From: Prosthecodimorpha staleyi
GTDB taxonomy: Bacteria > Pseudomonadota > Alphaproteobacteria > Rhizobiales > Ancalomicrobiaceae
DNA length: 64,000 bases
Assembly: GCF_018729455.1 (NCBI RefSeq)
Contig: NZ_JAHHZF010000001.1
Coordinates: forward strand, 502,902-566,901
Direction: 5' to 3'
Under the pieces are notes generated by a model. It was not told the origin of the DNA and did no database searches. It saw only the letters and a program-made list of their open reading frames with translations. The position numbers and the translations under genes are program-made. Numbering within the stretch: position 1 is the stretch's first letter; each line of letters begins with the position of its first letter. Shown one piece after another: positions 1 to 10,471 of this stretch.

Positions 1-433
1 TTGCGCTCCGCTCCTCGCCGACCAACCGGACCAGTTCCCGGCGCCAGATGCCGGCGCCACGGGCTGCCCAGGCCAGAGCCGCAAGGAGGCCGTCGGCGGT
101 CAATCCGCGCAGTGCGATCCGATCGAACCAGGCGAGTTCGCCTAGTTCGCTGTCGAAGGCCACGCTCCCCAGCCCCTGCGCCGCCGACAGGGCGTTCGCC
201 TGAAGCAGCATGCGCAGGGCATTGTCGGTCGGCGGCAGTGACCCCGGCGAAATCGGATGGCGGACCACGATGCCCGCATCCTCTCCGACAAAGGCCAGTT
301 CGAGGACCAGTTCCTCATATTCGATCGTGCATATGTTTCGATCATCGAAGGCCATGCCGGGTATCCCGACGAGGCGCGCGAAATCGTCCATCAGTATATC
401 GACGCCTCGCGGTCGTCCGGCCTGTTCGCTCAT
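1..433 (-). CDS. CesT-family type III secretion chaperone (partial, 3' end outside window)
   Basis: The reverse strand reads without a stop from an ATG at 433 to the window edge, giving 144 residues. A GGGGG ribosome site lies about nine bases before the ATG. The protein has the CesT/Tir-chaperone pattern: an N-terminal helix (MDDFARLVGIPGM, residues 15-27), then a strand with D-x-x-x-x-C-x-I (30-37), a hydrophobic strand ELVLELAFVG (41-50), the typical L-x-x-L-L-x-A-N segment (residues 73-80), a VAFDSELGELAWFDRI double strand (91-106), and a final helix ending in IWRREL (129-134). Proteins of this family bind type III effectors or translocators in the cytoplasm as dimers. The family call rests on pattern recognition. 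The neighbouring genes to the left, which would show a secretion locus, are outside the window. A later start at Met15 is possible but has a poorer ribosome site. Confidence 0.6.
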   Translation of the reverse strand, partial: MSEQAGRPRGVDILMDDFARLVGIPGMAFDDRNICTIEYEELVLELAFVGEDAGIVVRHPISPGSLPPTDNALRMLLQANALSAAQGLGSVAFDSELGELAWFDRIALRGLTADGLLAALAWAARGAGIWRRELVRLVGEERSA

Positions 434-597
434 CGATCCATCCCCCTGTCATGACCCTATCGCGGTCGAGACGATTGCGATGTCACTTACGGCACATCGA
501 CAGTAAGTCCGAGACGCGGAACGCCTGCCGTCCGCCGGCGACGGGAGCGCAACGGCGGATCGGTCCGTCCGGCGCCACGGATCCGGCCGAAACGGCC

Positions 598-1794
598 TCA
601 GCCGGCCCGTCGCCAGCGCTGCAGCGCCAAGAAGGCGCCGCCGGCGAGCAGACCCCAGAGCGCCCCGCCGATGCCGAGGAAGCCGACGCCGGAGGCCGTG
701 ACCACGAAGGTGATCATCGCGGCCTCGGTCTTGTCCTTCTCGGCGACCGCGCCGGTCAGCGCGCCGGCAAAGGAGCCGATCAGGGCGAGGCCGGCGACCG
801 CCTGGATCAGCAGCGGCGGGGCGGCGGTCAGGAAGGCCGCGAAGGCGGTCGCGCACAGGCCGAACAGGCAATAGACGATGCCGCTGACCGCCGCCGCCCA
901 CCAGCGGCGCGCCGGATCGGGCTCGGCATCCGGGCCGGCGCAGAGCGCGGCTGTGATTGCCGCCAGACTGACGGCATGACCGCCGAACGGCGCGGCCAGG
1001 ATCGAGAAGATGCCGGTCAGCCGGAACAGCGGCCCCGGCGCCGGCCGGTAGCCGTTGACGGCCAGCACCGCGATGCCGGGAATGTTCTGTGACGCCATGG
1101 TGACGACGAAGAGCGGCAAGGCGATCGTGGTCAGGGCGTGGATGGACAGCGACGGCACGACCAGCACCGCCTCCGGGGCGAGCGCGCCGAGTTGCGCCAG
1201 CCCGACCGGCGAGGTCGCCACGAAGGCGATCGCAGCGACCGCCAACGCCACCGGCACGGCGAAGAGCCGGTTGATGCGCACGGTCACCGCCCAGGCCGCG
1301 ACGATCGCCAGCGCCGGCAGCGGCATCGCCGCCACCGCCTTGACCGGCGCCACGCACAGCCCGAACAGGACGCCGGCCAGCATGGCGCTGGCGAGCGGGT
1401 TCGGGATCGCCGCCACGGCGCGTGCCAGCGGCCGCCAGCTGCCGGCGACCACCACCAGGAGGCCTGCGACCAGGAAGGCGCCGACCGATTCGGAGAAACC
1501 GCCCGCTCCCGCCCCTTGCGCCGTCAGCAGCGCGGCTCCCGGCGTCGACCAGGCGAGCGAGATCGGCATGCGCGGGCGCGCGCTCGCCCAGAGCGTACCG
1601 ATCCCCATGGCGAAGGACAGCGCCATCAGCCCCGACGCCGCCTGCGCCTGGCTCGCCCCGGCCGCGATAAGCCCCTGCAGGGCGACCGGCAGCGACGAGG
1701 CGAAGCCGACCACCGCGGCGAGCGTGCCGGCCGCGATGGCCGGAAAGGTCGGGCCGCGGGCGGGAGCGGCGGAAGACGGAGCTTCGGTGGACAT
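598..1794 (-). CDS. benE: BenE family benzoate/H+ symporter-like transporter
   Basis: A 398-residue polytopic inner-membrane protein with about eleven or twelve hydrophobic segments and almost no soluble domain. The BenE pattern is clear: an N-terminal GFASSLPVALQGLIAAGAS region, SLAWSTPGAALL near residue 85, NIPGIAVLAVNGYRP near 265, and a FGGHAVSLAAITAALCAG segment near 305. The family is named for benzoate uptake by proton symport, but most members have untested substrates and no benzoate-degradation genes are nearby, so the substrate is open. The start at 1794 is chosen because AGGGTC precedes it and homologous sequence begins there; the frame stays open upstream without family similarity. 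It is divergent from the small exported-protein gene at 1967. Confidence 0.82.
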   Translation of the reverse strand: MSTEAPSSAAPARGPTFPAIAAGTLAAVVGFASSLPVALQGLIAAGASQAQAASGLMALSFAMGIGTLWASARPRMPISLAWSTPGAALLTAQGAGAGGFSESVGAFLVAGLLVVVAGSWRPLARAVAAIPNPLASAMLAGVLFGLCVAPVKAVAAMPLPALAIVAAWAVTVRINRLFAVPVALAVAAIAFVATSPVGLAQLGALAPEAVLVVPSLSIHALTTIALPLFVVTMASQNIPGIAVLAVNGYRPAPGPLFRLTGIFSILAAPFGGHAVSLAAITAALCAGPDAEPDPARRWWAAAVSGIVYCLFGLCATAFAAFLTAAPPLLIQAVAGLALIGSFAGALTGAVAEKDKTEAAMITFVVTASGVGFLGIGGALWGLLAGGAFLALQRWRRAG

Positions 1795-1966
1795 CGGACC
1801 CTGACCGGCGCGTGGCGTGACGGTCCGGTATGGTCGATCCGAGCCTTGTGGCGCAAGGGGCGGACGCCACCGGACAGCATCCGCAATGTGTGGCCGCGGT
1901 CGGCGCTGTTGCGCCCGGTCCGCACCGGCTATCCTGGCTCGAACACTCCAACTGCGAGCCCCGCCG

Positions 1967-2269
1967 ATGCTGCGCCTTGCCATCTTCACATGCCTTTGCC
2001 TGGCGGCTTCCGCCCTGCCCGGCCACGCGGCCCTGGCGCCGCAGTATCAGCGTCTGGCGGAACTCCGCGCCATTCTCGCCAGCGACGCCGTCATGGGACG
2101 CCTTTCGGGCGCACCGGTCGACCGGGTCGAGTATGTCTCGCCCGATCTCTACCGGGTCACGGCCGGCGCCTGCACGCTGGAAGTTAAGATCGTATCGGTC
2201 CCCGAACCGGAGCCCATGCCGGGTCCGCGGAAATTCACCGTGGCGCCGGGCCTCTACGCCTGCCGCTGA
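1967..2269 (+). CDS. Small exported protein of unknown function
   Basis: A 100-residue product. It begins with a classic signal peptide (MLRLAIFTCLCLAASALPGHA, cleavage likely after the A-x-A-like GHA at residues 19-21), so the mature protein of about 80 residues should be periplasmic. The mature part carries a single cysteine in the segment VTAGACTLEVKI and another near the C-terminus (LYAC), which could form one disulfide. I do not recognise a family. The gene stands alone, divergent from the benE-like gene, and is followed by the convergent SEC-C pseudogene. The start is the first ATG that gives an intact signal peptide. Confidence 0.6.
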   Translation: MLRLAIFTCLCLAASALPGHAALAPQYQRLAELRAILASDAVMGRLSGAPVDRVEYVSPDLYRVTAGACTLEVKIVSVPEPEPMPGPRKFTVAPGLYACR

Positions 2270-2385
2270 GCGCGGCCCCGTAACCCGCCTGCCGGATGGC
2301 GCCCCCAAGTCCAACGCGGGGCCGCTTCGCCGTACGGAACGCTGCGGGATGCCGGCCGACGACGGGTCCTTCCGGACCGAGGCGA

Positions 2386-2834
2386 TCACAGCACGCGGAA
2401 ATCAGGCAGCGTCGCGCCGTCCTTGCCGGGGCAGCATTTTTTGAACTTCTTGCCGGGCCCGCACGGATAGGGATCGTTCCGTCCGACCTTGACTGCAGCC
2501 GGTGGCGACGGAACGGAGATCGGCTTCGGCACCCGGCCTTCGGCGATCTGGGCGAAATGCCATGTCTCGAGGGCCGCCACGGTGCTGTGGAACGGCCGGC
2601 GTGAGGGCTATGGCCGCCATTTTGCCATGACCGGCCAGTTCAGATGCCAAATCCTCCTCGACATGCCGGAAGGTCTGGATCTGCGGATCGATCCGACCGT
2701 CTTCATAGGCGGCTTTGACGAGGGGGCGCAAAATCCGCCAACCCGAGAACGGCGGTCGCAGGCGCCCATTCGAACCAGATCCGGTCGCGCGGCCGAGCCT
2801 GCAGGCTGATGATCGCATCAGCGGTCCATTCCAT
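2386..2834 (-). pseudogene. SEC-C / DUF1186-like protein, two frameshifts
   Basis: Three consecutive reverse-strand segments join into one recognisable protein of about 148 residues. The first (from ATG 2834) gives MEWTADAIISLQARPRDR and then LGLADFAP. After a run of five C in the coding strand (near 2724-2728) the sense continues in the next frame as LVKAAYEDGRIDPQ, with HVEEDLASEL beyond it. A second shift near 2585-2620 leads to ALETWHFAQIAEGRVP and the C-terminal SEC-C motif VGRNDPYPCGPGKKFKKCC. SEC-C motifs bind zinc. The DUF1186-like first part (PLV.AA.EDGRID..., ..EEDL) fits a known architecture. Both shifts are consistent with single inserted bases, so either the gene has decayed or the assembly has homopolymer errors. 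The final segment alone could be mistaken for a 64-residue gene. Confidence 0.6.
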
Positions 2835-2866
2835 CGTCGTCCTGCACCACACGTCAGGACGACGAT
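2833..2866 (-). terminator. Inverted repeat at the gyrA stop codon, likely terminator
   Basis: Perfect 12-base arms, ATCGTCGTCCTG (2833-2844) and CAGGACGACGAT (2855-2866), with a ten-base loop. The structure begins at the gyrA stop codon and could end gyrA transcription. There is no clear U run, so the terminator role is inferred from position. Confidence 0.5.
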
Positions 2867-5676
2867 CAGCCCTCGGCCGGCGCCTCTCCGGCCCCGTTGC
2901 CGCCCTCGCCCTCCGCGGCGCCGTCCTCTTCCTCGCGGATGCGCTCGACCGAGACGACCTTCTCGTCGGCGGCGGTGTTGAACACGATGACGCCCTGGGT
3001 CGAGCGGCCGGCGATGCGGATGCCGTCGACCGGGCAGCGGATCAGCTGGCCGGCATTGGTCACCAGCATCAGCTGGTCGCCGTCTTCGACCGGGAAGCTC
3101 GCCACCAGCGGGCCGTTGCGCGGGGTCACCGCCATGGCGACGATGCCCTTGCCGCCGCGTCCGGTGATCCGGTACTCGAAGGTCGAGGTGCGCTTGCCGT
3201 AGCCGTTCTCCGAGATGGTCAGGATGAACTGCTCGGCGGCGCTCATCTCGACATAGCGGCGCTCGCCGAGCACGTCGGCACCCGCCCCGGCCCCGCTCTC
3301 CGCACCGTTCTCGTTGCCGGCCTCGGCGCCCTGGGCTTCCTCGGCCTCGGCATCCGTGCCGTTGCTCTCGACCGCATCGACCTCGCCGCGCAGGGCGCGG
3401 CTGCGCTTCAGATAGGCGATGCGCTCGTCGGCGACGGCCTCGAAATGCCGGATCACGGTCATCGAGATGACCTGATCCTCGTCGCCGAGCGCGATGCCGC
3501 GCACGCCCATGGAATCGCGGCCCTTGAACACGCGCACGTCGGTGACGGGGAAGCGGATGCACTGGCCGAGCGCCGTGGTGATGACCACGTCGTCGAACTC
3601 CGTGCAGGTTTCCACCGACACGATGCCCTCGCCCTCTTCGAGCTTCATGGCGATCTTGCCGTTGCGGTTGACCTGGACGAAGTCCGACAGCTTGTTGCGC
3701 CGGATCGTGCCCTTGGTGGTCGCAAAGACCACGTCGAGGGTCTCCCAGGTCTCCTCGTCCTCCGGCAGCGGCAGGATCGAGGTGATGCGCTCGCCCTCCT
3801 GCAGCGGCAGCAGGTTGACCAGCGCCTTGCCGCGCGCCTGCGGGGCGGCCAGGGGCAGGCGCCAGACCTTGGTCTTGTAGGCCATGCCGCGCGAGGAGAA
3901 GAACAGGATCGGCACGTGGGTATTGGCCACGAACAGCCGGGTGACGAAATCCTCGTCCTTCATCGAGATGCCGGAGCGGCCCTTGCCGCCGCGCCGCTGC
4001 GCCCGGTAGGTCGACAGCGGCACGCGCTTGATCCAGCCGGCATGGGTCACGGTGACGACCATGTCCTCGCGCTGGATCAGGTCCTCGTCGTCGACCTCGC
4101 CGTCCAGTTCCACGATCTCGGTGCGGCGCGGGGTGGCGAACTCGGCCTTGATGGCGGCAAGCTCGTCCTTGACGATGGTCTGGATGCGCTCGCGCGAGCG
4201 CAGGATGTCGAGATAGTCCTCGATCTCCAGGGCGAGCTTGTTCAATTCGTCGGCGATCTCGTCGCGGCCGAGCGCGGTCAGGCGGGCGAGGCGCAATTCC
4301 AGGATGGCGCGGGCCTGCTCGTCGGACAGCCGGTAGGTGCCGTCCTCGTTGAGCGTATGGCGCGGGTCGGCGATCAGCGCGATCAGCGGCGCCATGTCCT
4401 TGGCCGGCCAGTCGCGGCCCATCAGCTGCGCCTTGGCGGTGGCCGGATCGGGCGCAGTGCGGATGAGGTGGATGACCTCGTCGATATTGGCGACCGCAAT
4501 CGCCAAGCCGACCAGGATATGGGCGCGGTCGCGCGCCTTGTTGAGCAGGAATCGCGTGCGCCGGCCGATCACCTCCTCGCGGAAGGTGATGAAGGCCTGG
4601 ATGATGTCGCGCAGGTTCATCAGCTCCGGCTTGCCGCCGTTGAGCGCCACCATGTTGCAGCCGAACGAGGACTGCAGGGTGGTGAACTTGTAGAGCTGGT
4701 TCAGCACGACTTCCGCCATGGCGTCGCGCTTGACCTCGATGACGACCCGGTAGCCGTCGCGGTCGCTTTCGTCGCGCACCTCGGCGATGCCCTCGACGCG
4801 CTTCTCGCGCACCAGCTCGCCGATGCGCTCGACCATCGAGGCCTTGTTGACCTGATAGGGGATCTGGTCGACGACGATCGCCTCGCGGCCGCCGCGCGCG
4901 GTCTCGAACTTGACCCGGCCGCGCATCATGATCGAGCCGCGCCCGGTCAGATAGGCCGAGCGGATGCCGGCCCGGCCGAGGATGATGCCGGCGGTCGGGA
5001 AGTCCGGCCCCGGGATGATCTCGATCAGGTCGGCGACGGTCATGTCCGGCTTGTCGATCATCGCGATCGCGGCGTCGCAGACCTCGCCGAGATTGTGCGG
5101 CGGAATATTGGTCGCCATGCCGACCGCGATGCCGCCGGCGCCGTTGACGAGCAGGTTCGGGAAGCGCGACGGCAGCACCGTCGGCTCGTGCTCCGAATTG
5201 TCGTAGTTCGGCTGGTAGTCGACCGTGTCCTTGTCGAGATCCTCCAGGAGGCTGTGCGCCACCTTCTCCAGGCGGACCTCGGTGTAGCGCATGGCCGCCG
5301 GCTGGTCGCCGTCGACCGAGCCGAAATTGCCCTGGCCGTCGACCAGCGGCACCCGCATCGCAAAGTCCTGCGCCATGCGCACGAGCGCGTCGTAGACCGA
5401 CTGGTCGCCATGCGGATGGTACTTACCGATCACGTCGCCGACGACGCGGGCCGATTTGCGATAGGCCTTGTTCCAGTCGTAGCCGTTCTCGTGCATCGAG
5501 AAGAGGATGCGGCGGTGCACCGGCTTCAGGCCGTCGCGCACGTCCGGCAGCGCGCGGCTCACGATCACGCTCATCGCGTAATCGAGGTAGCTGCGGCGCA
5601 TCTCGTCGGTGATGGAGACCGGCTTGATGTCCGACGGGCTTTCCCCGCCCGGAACCGGCTTTTCGGATGAGGCCAA
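2866..5676 (-). CDS. gyrA: DNA gyrase subunit A
   Basis: 936 residues. The N-terminal breakage-reunion domain is complete, with [19 protein letters not shown] at about 41-59 and the catalytic tyrosine in AAMRYTE (Tyr131). The C-terminal beta-pinwheel holds the GyrA box [10 protein letters not shown]. With GyrB (not in this window) it introduces negative supercoils. It is longer than the E. coli protein (875) because of an acidic Glu/Ala/Gly-rich insert around residues 740-790, which is seen in Rhizobiales. The quinolone-determining stretch reads [10 protein letters not shown], so the position matching E. coli Ser83 is Gln92, while Asp87 is kept as Asp96. The gene is monocistronic, between purN and the SEC-C pseudogene. 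Confidence 0.98.
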   Translation of the reverse strand: MASSEKPVPGGESPSDIKPVSITDEMRRSYLDYAMSVIVSRALPDVRDGLKPVHRRILFSMHENGYDWNKAYRKSARVVGDVIGKYHPHGDQSVYDALVRMAQDFAMRVPLVDGQGNFGSVDGDQPAAMRYTEVRLEKVAHSLLEDLDKDTVDYQPNYDNSEHEPTVLPSRFPNLLVNGAGGIAVGMATNIPPHNLGEVCDAAIAMIDKPDMTVADLIEIIPGPDFPTAGIILGRAGIRSAYLTGRGSIMMRGRVKFETARGGREAIVVDQIPYQVNKASMVERIGELVREKRVEGIAEVRDESDRDGYRVVIEVKRDAMAEVVLNQLYKFTTLQSSFGCNMVALNGGKPELMNLRDIIQAFITFREEVIGRRTRFLLNKARDRAHILVGLAIAVANIDEVIHLIRTAPDPATAKAQLMGRDWPAKDMAPLIALIADPRHTLNEDGTYRLSDEQARAILELRLARLTALGRDEIADELNKLALEIEDYLDILRSRERIQTIVKDELAAIKAEFATPRRTEIVELDGEVDDEDLIQREDMVVTVTHAGWIKRVPLSTYRAQRRGGKGRSGISMKDEDFVTRLFVANTHVPILFFSSRGMAYKTKVWRLPLAAPQARGKALVNLLPLQEGERITSILPLPEDEETWETLDVVFATTKGTIRRNKLSDFVQVNRNGKIAMKLEEGEGIVSVETCTEFDDVVITTALGQCIRFPVTDVRVFKGRDSMGVRGIALGDEDQVISMTVIRHFEAVADERIAYLKRSRALRGEVDAVESNGTDAEAEEAQGAEAGNENGAESGAGAGADVLGERRYVEMSAAEQFILTISENGYGKRTSTFEYRITGRGGKGIVAMAVTPRNGPLVASFPVEDGDQLMLVTNAGQLIRCPVDGIRIAGRSTQGVIVFNTAADEKVVSVERIREEEDGAAEGEGGNGAGEAPAEG

Positions 5677-5774
5677 AACGCGTCACTCTTCGGTCTGGAT
5701 GTCGACGGCTCGTCTATAGGCGATTCCGGCCGCGGACGCCAATTTCGCGCGCGGGCGCACGCGAGATTCCAAAG

Positions 5775-6514
5775 TCACGCCGTTCGCGGCCAGATCATGG
5801 CGGCCGGCGGCTCGGCCTCGCCGCGGATTTCGACGTGCTCGCCGCCGTCGTCGCGGGTCACGATCCGGGTCCGGCCGGAGGCGACCAGATCGAGGGCATG
5901 CGGATAGAGCCGGTGTTCGGCCGCCAGCACGCGGGCGGCGAGCCCGTCCGGCGTGTCGCCGGCCAGCACCGGCACGGCGGCCTGGGCGACGACCGGCCCG
6001 GTATCCATCGCCTCGCGCACGAAATGGACGGTGCAGCCGGCGAGCTTGACGCCGTCCCGCAACGCCCGGGCATGGGTGTGCAGGCCCGGATAGGCCGGCA
6101 GCAGCGAGGGGTGGATGTTGATCATCCGGTTCTTCCACTGGCCGATGAACCAGGGCGTCAAGAGCCGCATGAAGCCGGCGAGGCAGACGAGCTCGACGCC
6201 GTGGCGGACGAGTTCGGCATGGAGCGCCATCTCGAAGCGCTCGCGGTCCGGAAAGCCCTTGTGGCTGATCACCACCGCCGGCACCCCGGCCGCCGCCGCC
6301 TTGGCGAGGCCGCCGGCATCGGCGCGATTGGACAGGACCAGCACGGCCTCGGCGGGGAAATCGGCCCGCTTGGTCGCCGCCACCAGCGCCGCCATGTTGG
6401 ACCCGCCACCGGAAATGATGATGCCGACGCGGAGCTTGCGCGGCGCGGTCCCGCGCGGCGCGTCCGTGCCAGCCGCAGGCCCCCCGACCGCAGGCCCACC
6501 AAGCGGCGCCGTCG

Positions 6515-6518
<4 letters not shown>
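5775..6518 (-). CDS. purN: Phosphoribosylglycinamide formyltransferase
   Basis: 247 residues. It transfers the formyl group of 10-formyl-THF to GAR in the third step of purine synthesis. An N-terminal extension of about 28 residues, rich in Gly/Ala/Pro, precedes the core, which starts at [13 protein letters not shown] (phosphate-binding loop). The catalytic triad region is visible: [12 protein letters not shown] (Asn and His) and [11 protein letters not shown] (Asp). The start ATG overlaps the purM stop as ATGA (6515-6518), so translation is coupled in a purMN operon, as in many proteobacteria. The C-terminus carries an unremarkable short tail. Confidence 0.96.
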
Positions 6519-7594
<1,076 letters not shown>

Positions 7595-7812
7595 GGGTCG
7601 CAGGCTCTTGTCGCGAAAAAGGGAGTGGTTCGGCCAAAGCCGGTGGTCGGCCGGAGCCGGGGTCCGGCAAAAGCCGGGATCCGGGCCGGACATGAACCAT
7701 CGTGGCGCGGAATGCAAGGGCGCGGCGCGCCGGTCCGTCAACACTGTGCCCTTCGCGGCCCGGCCCCTCCCCGTCCCGCTCGCTCCCCATCCTGCCTCTC
7801 TTGATCCCGCCC

Positions 7813-8964
7813 CTACCCGTCCAGTCCGGCGATGGTCGCGGCCAGGGCCTGGGCGCGGGGAACGAGGGTGTCGAGGCGGCACCATTCCTGGTCGGTGTGG
7901 GCGCCGCCGCCGACCGGGCCGAGGCCGCAGAGCGAGGGCACGCCGAGGGCGGCGGTGAAGCCGGAATCGGCGCAGCCGCCGGTGAACTCGCCCTCGACCG
8001 CGAAACCGGTCGCGGCCGCAGCGGCCTGGTAGCGGGCGAAGAGGTCGGCCGAATGGCGCGCTTCCAGCGGCAGGAACAGGTGCCCCTTCTCGTAGCCGGC
8101 CCGGGTGCCGGGCACGTCCTCGGCGGCCAGGATGGCGTCGACTGCCGCCAGGATGCCGTCGAGCTGGTCGACGGCGACGAAGCGGATGTCGAGTTCGGCT
8201 TCCGCATGGTCGGCGACGGTGTTGTGGGTGCGCCCGCCCCGGATGGTGCCGACATTGGTGGTGATGCCGGCGGCATAGTCGGTCAGGGCGTGCAGGCGGA
8301 CGATCTTGGCGGCGAGCGCGCCGATCGCGCTGGCGCCGTCGGCATGATTGGCGCCCGAATGGGCGGCCTTGCCGGTCACCGTGATGTCGAGCGTCATGCC
8401 GCCCTTGCGGGCCGTCACCACATTGCCGGAGGCCCGGCCGGGCTCGGCATTGAACGCGGCGCGGGCACCCCGGGCGACGGCCTCGATCATCGGCCGGCCG
8501 GAGGGCGAGCCGATCTCCTCGTCGGCGGTGAACAGGCCGATCAGCGGGAAGTCCGTGCCACCGGCGGCCTTCAGCGCCCTCAGCACGAAAAGATCGACGA
8601 CCAGCCCGCCCTTCATGTCGGCGACGCCGGGTCCGAAGCCCATGTCGCCGTCACGGCTGAACGGCCGGCGGGCGACGGTCCCTTTCGGGAAGACGGTGTC
8701 GCGGTGGCCCATCACAAGGACCGGCGCGCCGCCGCTGCGTCCCGGGATTTCCGCTTTCAGAACAGACCCGTAGGTCTCATCGGGGAAGCGCTCGACCGCG
8801 ATGCCGTCGGCCTCCAGCAGCGCCGCCATGGCGTCGCCGACCGCATCGATGCCGGCCCGGTCGCGGCTGCCGGAATCGATGTCGACCAGGCGCTGGAGGA
8901 AAGCTTCCATCTCGGCGCGGCGGGGGGCGAGCCAGGCGCTGGCCCGGGTGGCGAGGGTGGTCAT
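7813..8964 (-). CDS. M20 family metallopeptidase (glutamate carboxypeptidase-like)
   Basis: 383 residues. A di-zinc M20 exopeptidase: the first metal/catalytic motif is [14 protein letters not shown] (His and Asp near residues 85-87), followed by GVADMKGG. The general-base glutamates are in [10 protein letters not shown], and the dimerisation domain contains GKAAHSGA. It most resembles the carboxypeptidase G2 / ArgE-DapE group, which remove C-terminal residues or acyl groups. Its ATG overlaps the stop of the preceding M20 gene (8961-8964), and both lie at the end of a peptide-ABC-transporter operon. Cleavage of the imported dipeptides or acyl-amino acids is therefore the likely job. No signal peptide, so cytoplasmic. 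The exact substrate cannot be read from the sequence. Confidence 0.9.
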   Translation of the reverse strand: MTTLATRASAWLAPRRAEMEAFLQRLVDIDSGSRDRAGIDAVGDAMAALLEADGIAVERFPDETYGSVLKAEIPGRSGGAPVLVMGHRDTVFPKGTVARRPFSRDGDMGFGPGVADMKGGLVVDLFVLRALKAAGGTDFPLIGLFTADEEIGSPSGRPMIEAVARGARAAFNAEPGRASGNVVTARKGGMTLDITVTGKAAHSGANHADGASAIGALAAKIVRLHALTDYAAGITTNVGTIRGGRTHNTVADHAEAELDIRFVAVDQLDGILAAVDAILAAEDVPGTRAGYEKGHLFLPLEARHSADLFARYQAAAAATGFAVEGEFTGGCADSGFTAALGVPSLCGLGPVGGGAHTDQEWCRLDTLVPRAQALAATIAGLDG

Positions 8965-10382
8965 GCGCGGCGGGCCTCCAGGATCTCAGGACCGGTTTCG
9001 CCGAGATCCCAGAACAGACCGGCCATGATTCGCAAAGCCTCCTCGGCGACGGAGCCGAGCAGATGCTCGTCCGGCGCATGCTGGGAGCAGGCCGGATAGG
9101 AATGCGGCACCCAGATGGTCGGCAGGCCGAGCACTTCGGAGAACACGTCGTTGGGAATCGAGCCGCCGAGATTGGGCAGAAGCGCCGGCTTCTTGCCCGT
9201 GGTGGCTGCGAGCGAGGCCAGCGTCCAGCCGACCCAGGGGTCGTTCGGATCGAGCCGCGTCGCCGCGAAGGTCTCCATGCGGCTCGAACGAACCTGAACT
9301 TTCTCGAATCCATTCGCGGCGAAATGCGCGCGGATTGCATCGACCGCCGCGACCGGATCGGTACCGACGACGAAGCGCAGCTGGATGGTCGCCTTGGCGG
9401 AGGCCGGCACGGCATTGACCGGCGCCGCCGGGGTGCCGGTCTCGTAGGCGAGCACCTCGAGCGCGTTCCAGCCGAACACCCGCTCTTCCGGCGTCAGGCC
9501 CGGCTCGCCCCAGTCGCGGTCGATCTCCGGATCGTTCGGGCCGCCACCGACCTTGAGGTCGGCGATCGCCTCCCGGACCGCCGGCGGGATCGGCGGCGGG
9601 CGCAGGGCGTCGAGCAGGATGCGGCCGTTGCCGTCGACCAGTGAGGCGATGGCGTTGGCCAGGATGGTGCCCGGATTGGCGAGCAGGCCGCCCCAGTTGC
9701 CGGAATGGTGCGCGCCCTCGCGCAGGTCGACCGAGAGATCGATGTTCATGGCGCCGCGCGAGCCGAGGAACACGGTCGGGCGTTCGGCGGTCAGGCGGGG
9801 ACCGTCGGAGGCGATCAGCACGTCGGCGGCGAGCCGGGCGCCTTGGGCCTCGGCGAGCGCGCGCAGGCCCGGCGAGCCGGCCTCCTCGCCCATCTCGATC
9901 AGGATCTTGGCGTTGAAGCCGAGCCGGCCGCCGCGCTCGGCGAGGACCGCCTCCAGGGCGGCGATATTGACCGAATGCTGGCCCTTGTTGTCGGCCGTGC
10001 CACGGCCGTACCAGCGGTCGCCCTCGACGGTCACCGACCAGGGCTCCAGCCCCGCGCGCCAGCGGCCCTCATGACCGAGCACCACGTCGCCATGGCCGTA
10101 GATGAGCACGGTCGGCAGGTCGGCATCCTCGATCCGCTCCGCGATCAGGAACGGCCCGCGGCCGAGAACCGGATTGGCGACGAGGGTCGAGGTGAAGCCG
10201 AGCCGGTCGAGGCAGGGCACCATCTCGTCGGTCAGATAGGCGGCGAGTTCGACGCCGCGCTGGCCGGACTGGCTCTCGGTCTTGATCGCCACCCGGCGGG
10301 TGAGATCGGCGAGGAAGCGGCCGGAGGCGAAGAGATCGGCGGCGCGGGCGACGGCGCCGGCGCGCGACGGCATGTCGGACAT
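8961..10382 (-). CDS. M20 family peptidase (dipeptidase/PepV-ArgE-like)
   Basis: 473 residues, longer than its neighbour and from a different M20 subgroup. Metal motifs: VLIYGHGDVVLGHEG (His, Asp), then GRGTADNKGQ with the bridging Asp, and EMGEEAGSPGL with the catalytic Glu pair. The lid domain includes RGAMNIDLSVDLREGAHHSGNWGG. The start MSDMPSRAG is preceded by AAGGTC. It follows the two ATPase genes of the peptide transporter with a gap of about 90 bases and overlaps the next M20 gene by ATGA. The two peptidases together probably hydrolyse what the transporter brings in. It is cytoplasmic by its lack of a signal sequence. Confidence 0.9.
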   Translation of the reverse strand: MSDMPSRAGAVARAADLFASGRFLADLTRRVAIKTESQSGQRGVELAAYLTDEMVPCLDRLGFTSTLVANPVLGRGPFLIAERIEDADLPTVLIYGHGDVVLGHEGRWRAGLEPWSVTVEGDRWYGRGTADNKGQHSVNIAALEAVLAERGGRLGFNAKILIEMGEEAGSPGLRALAEAQGARLAADVLIASDGPRLTAERPTVFLGSRGAMNIDLSVDLREGAHHSGNWGGLLANPGTILANAIASLVDGNGRILLDALRPPPIPPAVREAIADLKVGGGPNDPEIDRDWGEPGLTPEERVFGWNALEVLAYETGTPAAPVNAVPASAKATIQLRFVVGTDPVAAVDAIRAHFAANGFEKVQVRSSRMETFAATRLDPNDPWVGWTLASLAATTGKKPALLPNLGGSIPNDVFSEVLGLPTIWVPHSYPACSQHAPDEHLLGSVAEEALRIMAGLFWDLGETGPEILEARRA

Positions 10383-10471
10383 GGGACGGGACCTTGGGTC
10401 GGTTGCTTGGGTCGATCGGTTAGGCGGGACGGATCGGATTTCGCCGGCCGTGCCGGCAAGAATTCTGACGG

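Noticed and set aside
1-1092. Plus-strand frame across the left edge
   Set aside because: Arg- and Pro-rich translation opposite the CesT-like and BenE-like genes; a shadow frame.
2809-5670. Long open frame on the plus strand opposite gyrA (953 codons)
   Set aside because: Its translation is low-complexity and repetitive in Asp, Arg, His and Leu, the usual antisense shadow of a GC-rich gene. GyrA is complete and conserved on the other strand.
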